The notes: a model not told the origin generated them from the letters alone. Positions 40,301 through 51,923 are shown, numbered from the stretch's first letter. The stretch is DNA of 64,000 nucleotides from Ascidia mentula (GCA_947561715.1 OX387205.1:12405001-12469000), one strand, 5' to 3'. Made by a program: numbers and translations.

Positions 40301-40710
40301 ATCTTGGTCGCATATTCCATTTCTATGGAACATCGTTCTTTAACAAATTTCGCATACTTTTCGCCAAAGTCTATGTTGTGTTGAAGATGCTTGTCCACAT
40401 TCTCAAACTGGTCCTGCAAAGATATTATATACAATTACCTTTATGCTAAAGAGCAACAAATTCCAATATCAAGACATTCAATATAATTCCCATGTTAAAT
40501 GCAAGTGAATCTTGTTTTTACCCTTTATATACCCAAAATAAAAACAATGTACATACATGTTCCTAACTCTGATTATTTATTAAACAAGAACACATTCATA
40601 TATTTACTTTTAAACAAAACACACTGTACATTTAATAAATCTTTAATTTGGAAAACCACATGGTACACACATAACAACAAATTTACCCATAATTCTGCTC
40701 CCCAATCCAT
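31395..40710 (-). CDS. FNBP1L: TOCA-1/FBP17/CIP4-family F-BAR adaptor
   Basis: Thirteen coding exons: 40687-40710, 40247-40413, 39741-39888, 38940-39107, 38700-38828, 38334-38480, 37774-37971, 35958-36485, 34320-34429, 33607-33739, 32508-32638, 31957-32045, 31395-31546. They total 2124 nt, or 707 aa, with all phases consistent. Residues 1-~270 form the F-BAR membrane-bending domain (MDWGAELWDQF, KYAKFVKERC, VTKADVEKAK, VVEKLKSGFTPPG). Residues ~328-503 are one large exon coding a Ser-rich, basic linker with YVNVE and NPYDEV tyrosine motifs. Residues ~510-584 are the HR1 coiled coil that binds Cdc42 (YSHLPPEQRRKKLQKQ, MQDVYRSNPALGDANSLE). Residues ~645-707 are the SH3 domain (AVALYDFEG, DGWTRA, GYVPTTYIEV). 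The family couples Cdc42 and N-WASP to endocytic membranes. It is probably the single ancestor-like form of the three vertebrate paralogues, so the symbol is approximate. Confidence 0.95.
31628..31852. mobile_element. MITE with ~85-bp inverted repeats, TA-flanked
   Basis: The left arm, starting TAATTCAGGAACACTA and continuing through TGCTGAAAACATTGACATG, matches the reverse complement of the right arm (TAATTCAGGAGCACTA onward) over about 85 bp with roughly 85 percent identity. A short AT-rich middle separates them. TA lies at both outer ends, fitting a Tc1/mariner-type insertion. It is in the last intron of the TOCA gene and carries no coding sequence. Confidence 0.65.
32346..32401. repeat. 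Perfect 21-bp hairpin in a TOCA intron
   Basis: Positions 32346-32366 (TTTAATATGAACAGAATAG then CC) are the exact reverse complement of 32381-32401, with a 14-nt loop. It lies in the intron between the exons at 32508 and 32045. It could be a microRNA-like hairpin or a snap-back duplication. Confidence 0.7.
34096..34298. mobile_element. hAT-like remnant
   Basis: It starts TAGGGCTTTTCAAACTATGG with CCGTGACCC just inside. The other end, read on the minus strand, is TAGTGCTGGGACTCCCATG with GCAACCC inside. This is the typical imperfect terminal inverted repeat of hAT-derived MITEs. No target duplication is visible. It lies in the TOCA intron between the exons ending at 34320 and 33739. Confidence 0.45.
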
Positions 40711-40765
40711 CTCGAGTTGACTAAGCTCAAAAATCAAACCATAAACTGTATTGAGCGCATAAAAC
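40711..40765 (-). other. 5' UTR part of the first TOCA coding exon, preceded by a splice acceptor
   Basis: On the minus strand CCTTTTTTTAG ends at 40766 and is followed by non-coding sequence running into the ATG at 40708-40710. The strong acceptor implies a further non-coding first exon at higher coordinates, so transcription of the TOCA gene starts farther upstream, possibly beyond the foldback element. Confidence 0.5.
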
Positions 40766-40925
40766 CTAAAAAAGGCAGGTTCAATTAATGTTTCTACAAA
40801 TATTTTGGCAACATGCAACGAAAGACATGGTAAAATAGTACTTTTTACTAAGTAACAGCATTAACAACCCCCCAAAAAACTCTTTATACGTCCAAAGGGT
40901 TATATCTGTCCAGAAAATACAATAA

Positions 40926-40986
40926 TTGCGGGGCCATGCTTTAGTGTTATTACTCAAAGCAATAACACTAAAGCATGGCCCCGCAA
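40926..40986. repeat. Perfect 26-bp GC-rich hairpin
   Basis: Positions 40926-40951 (TTGCGGGGCCATGCTTTAGT then GTTATT) are the exact reverse complement of 40961-40986, with a 9-nt loop ACTCAAAGC. The loop and its edges (ATTACTCAAAGCAA) recur directly at about 40992-41005. This is the footprint expected when a polymerase switches strands and copies back. Confidence 0.8.
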
Positions 40987-41158
40987 TTTGAGATTACTCA
41001 AAGCAAATGGATTCCGACTTCAACAGAGTGAGGAAATGTTTAGGTATACCTTCTATCACTTCTATTACAACCTAAGGCTTAAAACATACGATATTTCTCT
41101 CAATATAAGTTGAATTGAATAGTTTCCGACATACGCGACTTGCCCAAGTCTGTCTGCT

Positions 41159-41166
41159 GATTATTA
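41159..41166. repeat. Target-site duplication, left
   Basis: GATTATTA, identical to 49703-49710, directly abuts the left end of the foldback element. Confidence 0.85.
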
Positions 41167-41430
41167 ACCACCCTCATTCTGGCAGAATTCTGGCAGAATA
41201 ATTTTGCAAATTTGCCACATTTTAGAAGGTACAACAGGCATTTACTCAAAAATTGGTTTCTTTTGGATTAGAATCAAATTACAGAGATAAGCAAGCAGTT
41301 CAAACCTCAAAAAACATTTAAACAAATTTTTTCGCAGCTGTATCAATCAAAAAAATCGCGAATTAAAAAAATCGCCTGGTTTTGCGATTCAGAATAATGG
41401 CGGCATGCAAAAAACTTCCCTAATACAAAG
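41167..41430. repeat. Left terminal inverted repeat (264 bp)
   Basis: Mirror copy of 49439-49702 with about four substitutions (for example AGAAGG against GCAAGG near 41225). Its inner edge contains the same diverged beginning of a repeat unit (CTAATACAAAGAATTCTGC) on both sides, so this arrangement predates the present insertion. Confidence 0.9.
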
Positions 41431-44400
41431 AATTCTGCTCGGCGTTCTTGCAATAGGTGCCAATATTGACCAACATCACGAGAACGGAAATTTAATGCTC
41501 TACCACATGCAATTAACAAATTTGAAATTAAGGTGCCGGATGACCTTCAAATCGCCCATCGAAGACGACCCGCTTTTTTGCGAATCAGCAGCATAATGGC
41601 GTATTGTCGGCATGCGAAAAACTTCCCTATTAAAACAATTCTGCTCGGCGTTCTTGCAATAGGTGCCAATATTGACCAACATCACGAGAACGGAAATTTA
41701 ATGCTCTACCACATGCAATTAACAAATTTGAAATTAAGGTGCCGGATGACCTTCAAATCGCCCATCGAAGACGACCCGCTTTTTTGCGAATCAGCAGCAT
41801 AATGGCGTAATGTCGGCATGCCAAAAACTTCCCTATTAAAACAATTCTGCTCGGCGTTCTTGCAATAGGTGCCAATATTGACCAACATCACGAGAACGGA
41901 AATTTAATGCTCTACCACATGCAATTAACAAATTTGAAATTAAGGTGCCGGATGACCTTCAAATCGCCCATCGAAGACGACCCGCTTTTTTGCGAATCAG
42001 CAGCATAATGGCGTATTGTCGGCATGCGAAAAACTTCCCTATTAAAACAATTCTGCTCGGCGTTCTTGCAATAGGTGCCAATATTGACCAACATCACGAG
42101 AACGGAAATTTAATGCTCTACCACATGCAATTAACAAATTTGAAATTAAGGTGCCGGATGACCTTCAAATCGCCCATCGAAGACGACCCGCTTTTTTGCG
42201 AATCAGCAGCATAATGGCGTAATGTCGGCATGCGAAAATCTTCCCTATTAAAACAATTCTGCTCGGCGTTCTTGCAATAGGTGCCAATATTGACCAACAT
42301 CACGAGAACGGAAATTTAATGCTCTACCACATGCAATTAACAAATTTGAAATTAAGGTGCCGGATGACCTTCAAATCGCCCATCGAAGACGACCCGCTTT
42401 TTTGCGAATCAGCAGCATAATGGCGTATTGTCGGCATGCGAAAAACTTCCCTATTAAAACAATTCTGCTCGGCGTTCTTGCAATAGGTGCCAATATTGAC
42501 CAACATCACGAGAACGGAAATTTAATGCTCTACCACATGCAATTAACAAATTTGAAATTAAGGTGCCGGATGACCTTCAAATCGCCCATCGAAGACGACC
42601 CGCTTTTTTGCGAATCAGCAGCATAATGGCGTAATGTCGGCATGCGAAAATCTTCCCTATTAAAACAATTCTGCTCGGCGTTCTTGCAATAGGTGCCAAT
42701 ATTGACCAACATCACGAGAACGGAAATTTAATGCTCTACCACATGCAATTAACAAATTTGAAATTAAGGTGCCGGATGACCTTCAAATCGCCCATCGAAG
42801 ACGACCCGCTTTTTTGCGAATCAGCAGCATAATGGCGTATTGTCGGCATGCGAAAAACTTCCCTATTAAAACAATTCTGCTCGGCGTTCTTGCAATAGGT
42901 GCCAATATTGACCAACATCACGAGAACGGAAATTTAATGCTCTACCACATGCAATTAACAAATTTGAAATTAAGGTGCCGGATGACCTTCAAATCGCCCA
43001 TCGAATAAGACCCGCTTTTTTGCGAATCAGCAGCATAATGGCGTAATGTCGGCATGCGAAAAACTTCCCTATTAAAACAATTCTGCTCGGCGTTCTTGCA
43101 ATAGGTGCCAATATTGACCAACATCACGAGAACGGAAATTTAATGCTCTACCACATGCAATTAACAAATTTGAAATTAAGGTGCCGGATGACCTTCAAAT
43201 CGCCCATCGAAGACGACCCGCTTTTTTGCGAATCAGCAGCATAATGGCGTATTGTCGGCATGCGAAAAACTTCCCTATTAAAACAATTCTGCTCGGCGTT
43301 CTTGCAATAGGTGCCAATATTGACCAACATCACGAGAACGGAAATTTAATGCTCTACCACATGCAATTAACAAATTTGAAATTAAGGTGCCGGATGACCT
43401 TCAAATCGCCCATCGAAGACGACCCGCTTTTTTGCGAATCAGCAGCATAATGGCGTAATGTCGGCATGCGAAAAACTTCCCTATTAAAACAATTCTGCTC
43501 GGCGTTCTTGCAATAGGTGCCAATATTGACCAACATCACGAGAACGGAAATTTAATGCTCTACCACATGCAATTAACAAATTTGAAATTAAGGTGCCGGA
43601 TGACCTTCAAATCGCCCATCGAAGACGACCCGCTTTTTTGCGAATCAGCAGCATAATGGCGTATTGTCGGCATGCGAAAAACTTCCCTATTAAAACAATT
43701 CTGCTCGGCGTTCTTGCAATAGGTGCCAATATTGACCAACATCACGAGAACGGAAATTTAATGCTCTACCACATGCAATTAACAAATTTGAAATTAAGGT
43801 GCCGGATGACCTTCAAATCGCCCATCGAAGACGACCCGCTTTTTTGCGAATCAGCAGCATAATGGCGTAATGTCGGCATGCGAAAATCTTCCCTATTAAA
43901 ACAATTCTGCTCGGCGTTCTTGCAATAGGTGCCAATATTGACCAACATCACGAGAACGGAAATTTAATGCTCTACCACATGCAATTAACAAATTTGAAAT
44001 TAAGGTGCCGGATGACCTTCAAATCGCCCATCGAAGACGACCCGCTTTTTTGCGAATCAGCAGCATAATGGCGTATTGTCGGCATGCGAAAAACTTCCCT
44101 ATTAAAACAATTCTGCTCGGCGTTCTTGCAATAGGTGCCAATATTGACCAACATCACGAGAACGGAAATTTAATGCTCTACCACATGCAATTAACAAATT
44201 TGAAATTAAGGTGCCGGATGACCTTCAAATCGCCCATCGAAGACGACCCGCTTTTTTGCGAATCAGCAGCATAATGGCGTATTGTCGGCATGCGAAAAAC
44301 TTCCCTATTAAAACAATTCTGCTCGGCGTTCTTGCAATAGGTGCCAATATTGACCAACATCACGAGAACGGAAATTTAATGCTCTACCACATGCAATTAA

Positions 44401-44768
44401 CAAATTTGAAATTAAGGTGCCGGATGACCTTCAAATCGCCCATCGAAGACGACCCGCTTTTTTGCGAATCAGCAGCATAATGGCGTAATGTCGGCATGCG
44501 AAAATCTTCCCTATTAAAACAATTCTGCTCGGCGTTCTTGCAATAGGTGCCAATATTGACCAACATCACGAGAACGGAAATTTAATGCTCTACCACATGC
44601 AATTAACAAATTTGAAATTAAGGTGCCGGATGACCTTCAAATCGCCCATCGAAGACGACCCGCTTTTTTGCGAATCAGCAGCATAATGGCGTAATGTCGG
44701 CATGCGAAAAACTTCCCTATTAAAACAATTCTGCTCGGCGTTCTTGCAATAGGTGCCAATATTGACCA
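41431..44768 (-). repeat. Left array, ~16 copies of a 206-bp unit
   Basis: Copies are almost identical. Two subtypes, GCGTATTGTCGG and GCGTAATGTCGG, alternate strictly for most of the array, making a 412-bp higher-order repeat. Two TATT units stand together at 43972-44363, and two TAAT units end the array. Each unit has an open stretch of ~60 codons on the minus strand, but 206 is not a multiple of three and each is closed by its own stop, so I do not call it a gene. Confidence 0.95.
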
Positions 44769-45903
44769 AATTTGACCATATTGACCAATAAGCCTTCTAA
44801 ATTTATAACTTTAGCAGTATGCAAGTACAACATGTGTTCAATCATGTACATTTGCACAAATCAGCAAACTTGGCAATAATACACAACTTTATTTGTAAAA
44901 AATTGTATTTGTTGACTTCCGGGGCCGGGCCACGTAGCAGCCTTCGACATGCTACAAAATATTGATTTGCGGACTGCAGTTTGTACACCCTTGGTGTAAA
45001 CAAATACAAAACATTTTTGCTACATGTTTAGATGATGGATTGCTTTCTACATTTCTTTTTCATGTGCTCTTTGGATAAAATGGCAACAAATTTTAGAGAT
45101 ATGTGACATATATAACGCTAAATACTATTTTTTCTAATACACACAAACATATGTATTTACTGTTTATCCTGTGACATGTGTTGCATAATTGATTTCTGTG
45201 ACAAAATACTGTAAAAAAAATATGCTCTATTTTCTGTGCAGGTCGTATTCAGTTCGAAAAAAAAGGAAAAGTTGAATTGTTATGGTTACTTTTGAGGAAA
45301 AAGAAAATTGAAAATGTTGTAAATTCCTGCAAATGTGTCATTGGTAGGGGAGTCAGGAGATAATAGGAGAGGGGTTAATAAAATTTTCATGTTAGGTACC
45401 ACGAATCCATACGAGTTGATAAACCCTTCGGTATCTGAGATCAAATCCTAATAGAATGCAACAGTACAGTCAAACGATAACGCGTGAAATATGTCCACAT
45501 CAAAGTCATTGCGTCATAAGGGACAAACAGAAAGAAAGGCAATCTTCGACCAAATCGAATTTCAAGGCCAGGACCAAACTTTATTTTATCAAAATAGGAC
45601 TAAAGACCGCATGTCAGCAATTCTATTAAAATAGTTTTGCCCGCGGGGAATGCCCGTCTTGTACTCCTGCGTCATAGAGAGTCTCAGTTTCGTCACAAGG
45701 CAACCGGTGATGCATTGGGGTCAATTTTCTGTTTAATGAGCAAGAAGTCACGTGGTGTAGGCGATTTTCAGCGTGTTTGGTGCAGTTTTAGTGCAAATTT
45801 TTGCTCTTCTCAGTCAGTCAGACGTTTGGTGAAGGGTGCTGTGAAAAGTTTAGTTGAAAAACCATCAAAATGTTCAAGGGGATGAAGCACAAAATTGAAT
45901 CTT
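44769..45903. other. Unique core of the foldback element
   Basis: About 1.1 kb of AT-rich sequence between the arms, starting with decayed repeats of ATTGACCA. The longest open stretch is 45637-45885 (82 codons, plus strand, no recognised domain). The part at ~45697-45872 resembles 62585-62762 elsewhere in the window. Confidence 0.7.
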
Positions 45904-48900
45904 TTATTGGCACCTATTGCAAGAACGCCGAGCAGAATTGTTTTAATAGGGAAGTTTTTCGCATGCCGACATTACGCCATTATGCTGCTGATTCGCAAAA
46001 AAGCGGGTCGTCTTCGATGGGCGATTTGAAGGTCATCCGGCACCTTAATTTCAAATTTGTTAATTGCATGTGGTAGAGCATTAAATTTCCGTTCTCGTGA
46101 TGTTGGTCAATATTGGCACCTATTGCAAGAACGCCGAGCAGAATTGTTTTAATAGGGAAGTTTTTCGCATGCCGACATTACGCCATTATGCTGCTGATTC
46201 GCAAAAAAGCGGGTCGTCTTCGATGGGCGATTTGAAGGTCATCCGGCACCTTAATTTCAAATTTGTTAATTGCATGTGGTAGAGCATTAAATTTCCGTTC
46301 TCGTGATGTTGGTCAATATTGGCACCTATTGCAAGAACGCCGAGCAGAATTGTTTTAATAGGGAAGTTTTTCGCATGCCGACATTACGCCATTATGCTGC
46401 TGATTCGCAAAAAAGCGGGTCGTCTTCGATGGGCGATTTGAAGGTCATCCGGCACCTTAATTTCAAATTTGTTAATTGCATGTGGTAGAGCATTAAATTT
46501 CCGTTCTCGTGATGTTGGTCAATATTGGCACCTATTGCAAGAACGCCGAGCAGAATTGTTTTAATAGGGAAGTTTTTCGCATGCCGACATTACGCCATTA
46601 TGCTGCTGATTCGCAAAAAAGCGGGTCGTCTTCGATGGGCGATTTGAAGGTCATCCGGCACCTTAATTTCAAATTTGTTAATTGCATGTGGTAGAGCATT
46701 AAATTTCCGTTCTCGTGATGTTGGTCAATATTGGCACCTATTGCAAGAACGCCGAGCAGAATTGTTTTAATAGGGAAGTTTTTCGCATGCCGACATTACG
46801 CCATTATGCTGCTGATTCGCAAAAAAGCGGGTCGTCTTCGATGGGCGATTTGAAGGTCATCCGGCACCTTAATTTCAAATTTGTTAATTGCATGTGGTAG
46901 AGCATTAAATTTCCGTTCTCGTGATGTTGGTCAATATTGGCACCTATTGCAAGAACGCCGAGCAGAATTGTTTTAATAGGGAAGTTTTTCGCATGCCGAC
47001 ATTACGCCATTATGCTGCTGATTCGCAAAAAAGCGGGTCGTCTTCGATGGGCGATTTGAAGGTCATCCGGCACCTTAATTTCAAATTTGTTAATTGCATG
47101 TGGTAGAGCATTAAATTTCCGTTCTCGTGATGTTGGTCAATATTGGCACCTATTGCAAGAACGCCGAGCAGAATTGTTTTAATAGGGAAGTTTTTCGCAT
47201 GCCGACATTACGCCATTATGCTGCTGATTCGCAAAAAAGCGGGTCGTCTTCGATGGGCGATTTGAAGGTCATCCGGCACCTTAATTTCAAATTTGTTAAT
47301 TGCATGTGGTAGAGCATTAAATTTCCGTTCTCGTGATGTTGGTCAATATTGGCACCTATTGCAAGAACGCCGAGCAGAATTGTTTTAATAGGGAAGTTTT
47401 TCGCATGCCGACATTACGCCATTATGCTGCTGATTCGCAAAAAAGCGGGTCGTCTTCGATGGGCGATTTGAAGGTCATCCGGCACCTTAATTTCAAATTT
47501 GTTAATTGCATGTGGTAGAGCATTAAATTTCCGTTCTCGTGATGTTGGTCAATATTGGCACCTATTGCAAGAACGCCGAGCAGAATTGTTTTAATAGGGA
47601 AGTTTTTCGCATGCCGACATTACGCCATTATGCTGCTGATTCGCAAAAAAGCGGGTCGTCTTCGATGGGCGATTTGAAGGTCATCCGGCACCTTAATTTC
47701 AAATTTGTTAATTGCATGTGGTAGAGCATTAAATTTCCGTTCTCGTGATGTTGGTCAATATTGGCACCTATTGCAAGAACGCCGAGCAGAATTGTTTTAA
47801 TAGGGAAGTTTTTCGCATGCCGACATTACGCCATTATGCTGCTGATTCGCAAAAAAGCGGGTCGTCTTCGATGGGCGATTTGAAGGTCATCCGGCACCTT
47901 AATTTCAAATTTGTTAATTGCATGTGGTAGAGCATTAAATTTCCGTTCTCGTGATGTTGGTCAATATTGGCACCTATTGCAAGAACGCCGAGCAGAATTG
48001 TTTTAATAGGGAAGTTTTTCGCATGACGACATTACGCCATTATGCTGCTGATTCGCAAAAAAGCGGGTCGTCTTCGATGGGCGATTTGAAGGTCATCCGG
48101 CACCTTAATTTCAAATTTGTTAATTGCATGTGGTAGAGCATTAAATTTCCGTTCTCGTGATGTTGGTCAATATTGGCACCTATTGCAAGAACGCCGAGCA
48201 GAATTGTTTTAATAGGGAAGTTTTTCGCATGCCGACATTACGCCATTATGCTGCTGATTCGCAAAAAAGCGGGTCGTCTTCGATGGGCGATTTGAAGGTC
48301 ATCCGGCACCTTAATTTCAAATTTGTTAATTGCATGTGGTAGAGCATTAAATTTCCGTTCTCGTGATGTTGGTCAATATTGGCACCTATTGCAAGAACGC
48401 CGAGCAGAATTGTTTTAATAGGGAAGTTTTTCGCATGCCGACATTACGCCATTATGCTGCTGATTCGCAAAAAAGCGGGTCGTCTTCGATGGGCGATTTG
48501 AAGGTCATCCGGCACCTTAATTTCAAATTTGTTAATTGCATGTGGTAGAGCATTAAATTTCCGTTCTCGTGATGTTGGTCAATATTGGCACCTATTGCAA
48601 GAACGCCGAGCAGAATTGTTTTAATAGGGAAGTTTTTCGCATGCCGACATTACGCCATTATGCTGCTGATTCGCAAAAAAGCGGGTCGTCTTCGATGGGC
48701 GATTTGAAGGTCATCCGGCACCTTAATTTCAAATTTGTTAATTGCATGTGGTAGAGCATTAAATTTCCGTTCTCGTGATGTTGGTCAATATTGGCACCTA
48801 TTGCAAGAACGCCGAGCAGAATTGTTTTAATAGGGAAGTTTTTCGCATGCCGACATTACGCCATTATGCTGCTGATTCGCAAAAAGCGGGTCGTCTTCGA

Positions 48901-49438
48901 TGGGCGATTTGAAGGTCATCCGGCACCTTAATTTCAAATTTGTTAATTGCATGTGGTAGAGCATTAAATTTCCGTTCTCGTGATATTGGTCAATATTGGC
49001 ACCTATTGCAAGAACGCCGAGCAGAATTGTTTTAATAGGGAAGTTTTTCGCATGCCGACATTACGCCATTATGCTGCTGATTCGCAAAGAGCGGGTCGTC
49101 TTCGATGGGCGATTTGAAGGTCATCCGGCACCTTAATTTCAAATTTGTTAATTGCATGTGGTAGAGCATTAAATTTCCGTTCTCGTGATGTTGGTCAATA
49201 TTGGCACCTATTGCAAGAACGCCGAGCAGAATTGTTTTAATAGGGAAGTTTTTCGCATGCCGACATTACGCCATTATGCTGCTGATTCGCAAAAAGCGGG
49301 TCGTCTTCGATGGGCGATTTGAAGGTCATCCGGCACCTTAATTTCAAATTTGTTAATTGCATGTGGTAGAGCATTAAATTTCCGTTCTCGTGATGTTGGT
49401 CAATATTGGCACCTATTGCAAGAACGCCGAGCAGAATT
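45904..49438 (+). repeat. Right array, ~17 copies of the 206-bp unit
   Basis: Same unit as the left array in opposite orientation. All copies are of the single TAAT subtype and nearly identical, without the dimeric alternation of the left arm. The outermost three copies show small differences, such as GCAAAAAGCGGG and GCAAAGAGCGGG where the others have a run of six A. Confidence 0.95.
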
Positions 49439-49702
49439 CTTTGTATTAGGGAAGTTTTTTGCATGCCGCCATTATGCTGAATCGCAAAACCAGGCGATTT
49501 TTTTAATTCGCGATTTTTTTGATTGATACAGCTGCGAAAAAATTTGTTTAAATGTTTTTTGAGGTTTGAACTGATTGCTTATCTCTGTAATTTGATTCTA
49601 ATCCAAAAGAAACCAATTTTTGAGTAAATGCCTGTTGTACCTTGCAAAATGTGGCAAATTTGCAAAATTATTCTGCCAGAATTCTGCCAGAATGAGGGTG
49701 GT
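49439..49702. repeat. Right terminal inverted repeat (264 bp)
   Basis: Inverted copy of 41167-41430, ending GAGGGTGGT immediately before the right target duplication. Confidence 0.9.
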
Positions 49703-49710
49703 GATTATTA
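49703..49710. repeat. Target-site duplication, right
   Basis: GATTATTA, identical to 41159-41166, immediately outside the right end of the foldback element. Confidence 0.85.
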
Positions 49711-51923
49711 TGACGTCAAACTCACTAAGCAGCGCATACTAGTCAGCAAATTTAACAGGTCGATAACGGCAATGCGCGTTGGTTTCGTTATTTTTCTCCG
49801 TCCCCAGAACTTCGAAGTGGGCTTGGAACTATGGAGTGCAGGAAAACCCCTTTTGTACCATAAGTAGTGCAATTCAAAGTATAAAAAGACAACAGTTATC
49901 TGTTCCACTTGCTTACAATCCATATTTTTCAAACAAAGAAGAAATACACATTAAAAGAAACTTTTAGTAAATATCTTGTTCGCACAATTGCATTACACTG
50001 GTTGCGGAAATTTTGTTCGAAACCAATTGTTTCAATTGAAAAAATAAACCTAGCTAAATTTAGTAATCGTAAATCAAGCGGAACGGAAGATACTATTACA
50101 CCGGGTCACAAAGTTTTCGCCAAACTTGATCTACATTCAGGCCTAAGTGCATTAGAAATCAGAAAAAATTCTAATGGTTAGGTGTAAACAGGGCAACAAC
50201 CTGCTATTTTCGTTTGTACATTTAAATTGAAATACTACACTAAATTATAGAGTTAATATTGGTACAGATGTCTATGTTGCATTGGTTTATGTGTGGATCA
50301 AGTTTCGCGAAAACTTTGTGATCCGGTGTAGTAGTATTTTCCAAGCGGAACAGATCCCAGAGACGCTAAGGTAAAGTGGGCAAATAACTGTGTATTAAAT
50401 CCGTTTAGCGCCTTTGCAGCTACAGTGAGTATGTTATACGATAAGTAACAACAAATCTGTTGATACACAGAGGCGGTGACTCATTTTCTGCATCGGGAAT
50501 TTCGTGACAACGCCACAACCATCAAACGTGGAAAATGTGTACAATATATACAGGAAACTTATTTTCAAAGAGAAAAGGAAAAAAAGGCGACTGAGATGAA
50601 CATTGTGCGCGTCGTGTCAGTAACTTAGTTGAAAAAGCAGTACCTCAGTGAACCCAGTAGTCAACAACAACGTCACTGTGGGTATTGGCAGTCATTTCCG
50701 GTAGGTATACTCTTGCTTACTTGGAGAAGAATAAGGAAAGAAAACGAATTTAATGAGGCTGCGTAAGGTTTCTTATGTTCAGTAAATTATCAATTTTACG
50801 GGATAAGTTTTGCAACTGCGTAAAGTTTTAAAACATGACTTGGATACTTATCGAACCATTTTTAATAAAAAAATTATCCGTTATAACGGCCCAAAAAGAG
50901 TCCATTCTAATTTACAGAACGAGATTATTTCTCCAGAAAGACAAGGCAAATACTGTGAAAGCGGGGCCGTTACGTATGTTGCGCTCAACTAAACTACTGA
51001 TGTACAGGCCATAAAGATTAGTTGCAGTACTGATTTTGTTGGGTCAACAATCTCGTGGGAGGAAGTCTTTGTGTACGGCTAGTTATAGTACTTGACCGTA
51101 AAGACGAAGTATACATAGAGTCAATTCAAATGTAGCAAGTACTTTAAAAACCGAACCAAAAACAAACTACTTGTTAGTTCGATATCTGTTCAACCAGTCC
51201 CAGACAGCAGAAGTGTATCCAGTGACGCAACAACGACAAATGTTTGTTTAAACGTTTGTTTGCTGTGCATTCAATACCACTATTGCAACACGGCAATAAC
51301 ATAGTACGAGTCCAAGGGAGATAGTTCTTTTTGGTGCTATTTTTGTAACAAGGCCCAGCCAAGCATAAATCCGACATTCATGTTACGCTTGGTGACATTT
51401 TGTGTCCGTTTTGGTTATGTGGCGTTGAATGGCAACTTTCTGTCTAATTGCTCATAATTATAAACGTTTCCATGTTCCTTTAGGTCGTTCATGATTAATT
51501 AACATATGAATTTATTCATTAAACAACCTGCAGTATCATTCGATGGCGGAAGGTACAAGAGCGTCGTAGACCATGAATGACAAAGATTGTGCTGTGTCAG
51601 GTAAATATACACACCATATCTTACAACTTTCTATGCGTTTTAACCGATGGTAAATGTAGTTAAGAAAGAATGCAGCTGTAGTAAACCACTGGGCTTCTTA
51701 AGCTTTATTTGTCATGGGACCATTGCATTTCAAAAATGAAACGTTTGTGTAACCGCTTGATTACCTGACAGAGTAATACGGAGTTGCCCTTACAAAAGCC
51801 AATTTGTTTTGCAATCATAAATGTACATTTTACGACCACAAATGTTAACCATAGTTTGAGGTTTGGAAATGCCAGTTTAGCACTTATACATTTACATTGG
51901 TATTAAATTCGTCAAACCTACAA
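49711..51923. other. Upstream region of the SAMD9-like gene
   Basis: Mostly AT-rich spacer with one small transposon derivative (50085-50342). At 51573-51600 an ATG followed by nine codons and a good donor (TCAG/GTAAAT) could be an alternative first exon. Joined to an acceptor just before 51947 it keeps the SAMD9-like frame. No other gene was recognised. Confidence 0.4.
50085..50342. mobile_element. MITE with 47-bp inverted ends and 9-bp target duplication
   Basis: The left end, GGAAGATACTATTACACCGG onward through AAAGTTTTCGCCAAACTTG, matches the reverse complement of the right end (GGAAAATACTACTACACCGG onward) with about five differences in 47 bp. AAGCGGAAC occurs directly on both sides (50076-50084 and 50343-50351). 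GG termini with a 9-bp duplication fit Mutator-like or Merlin elements. No coding content. Confidence 0.8.

Larger units (their letters stand above)
41167..49702. mobile_element. Foldback DNA transposon, 8,536 bp, non-autonomous
   Basis: The two ends are inverted copies starting ACCACCCTCATTCTGGCAG, with a doubled TTCTGGCAGAA just inside. The outer 264 bp on each side differ at only about four positions. Inside them, opposed tandem arrays of a 206-bp unit form two arms of ~3.6 and ~3.8 kb around a 1.1-kb unique core. A perfect 8-bp duplication flanks the element. Long inverted arms made of subrepeats define foldback elements (Drosophila FB, Galileo). An 8-bp duplication is seen in hAT, P and Merlin superfamilies, but the termini do not let me choose. 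No transposase is present. The near-identical ends indicate a recent insertion. It lies between the divergent TOCA and SAMD9-like genes. Confidence 0.9.

Noticed and set aside
41431-49438. CRISPR-like regular repeat spacing
   Set aside because: The 206-bp units are head-to-tail with no unique spacers, in an animal genome. It is a transposon-borne satellite.
41500-49464. About thirty near-identical open reading frames of 61-89 codons, one per 206-bp unit
   Set aside because: They exist only because the repeat units are homogenised. Each is closed by its own stop, the unit length is not a multiple of three, and the opposite strand is equally open. No codon-level constraint is visible.
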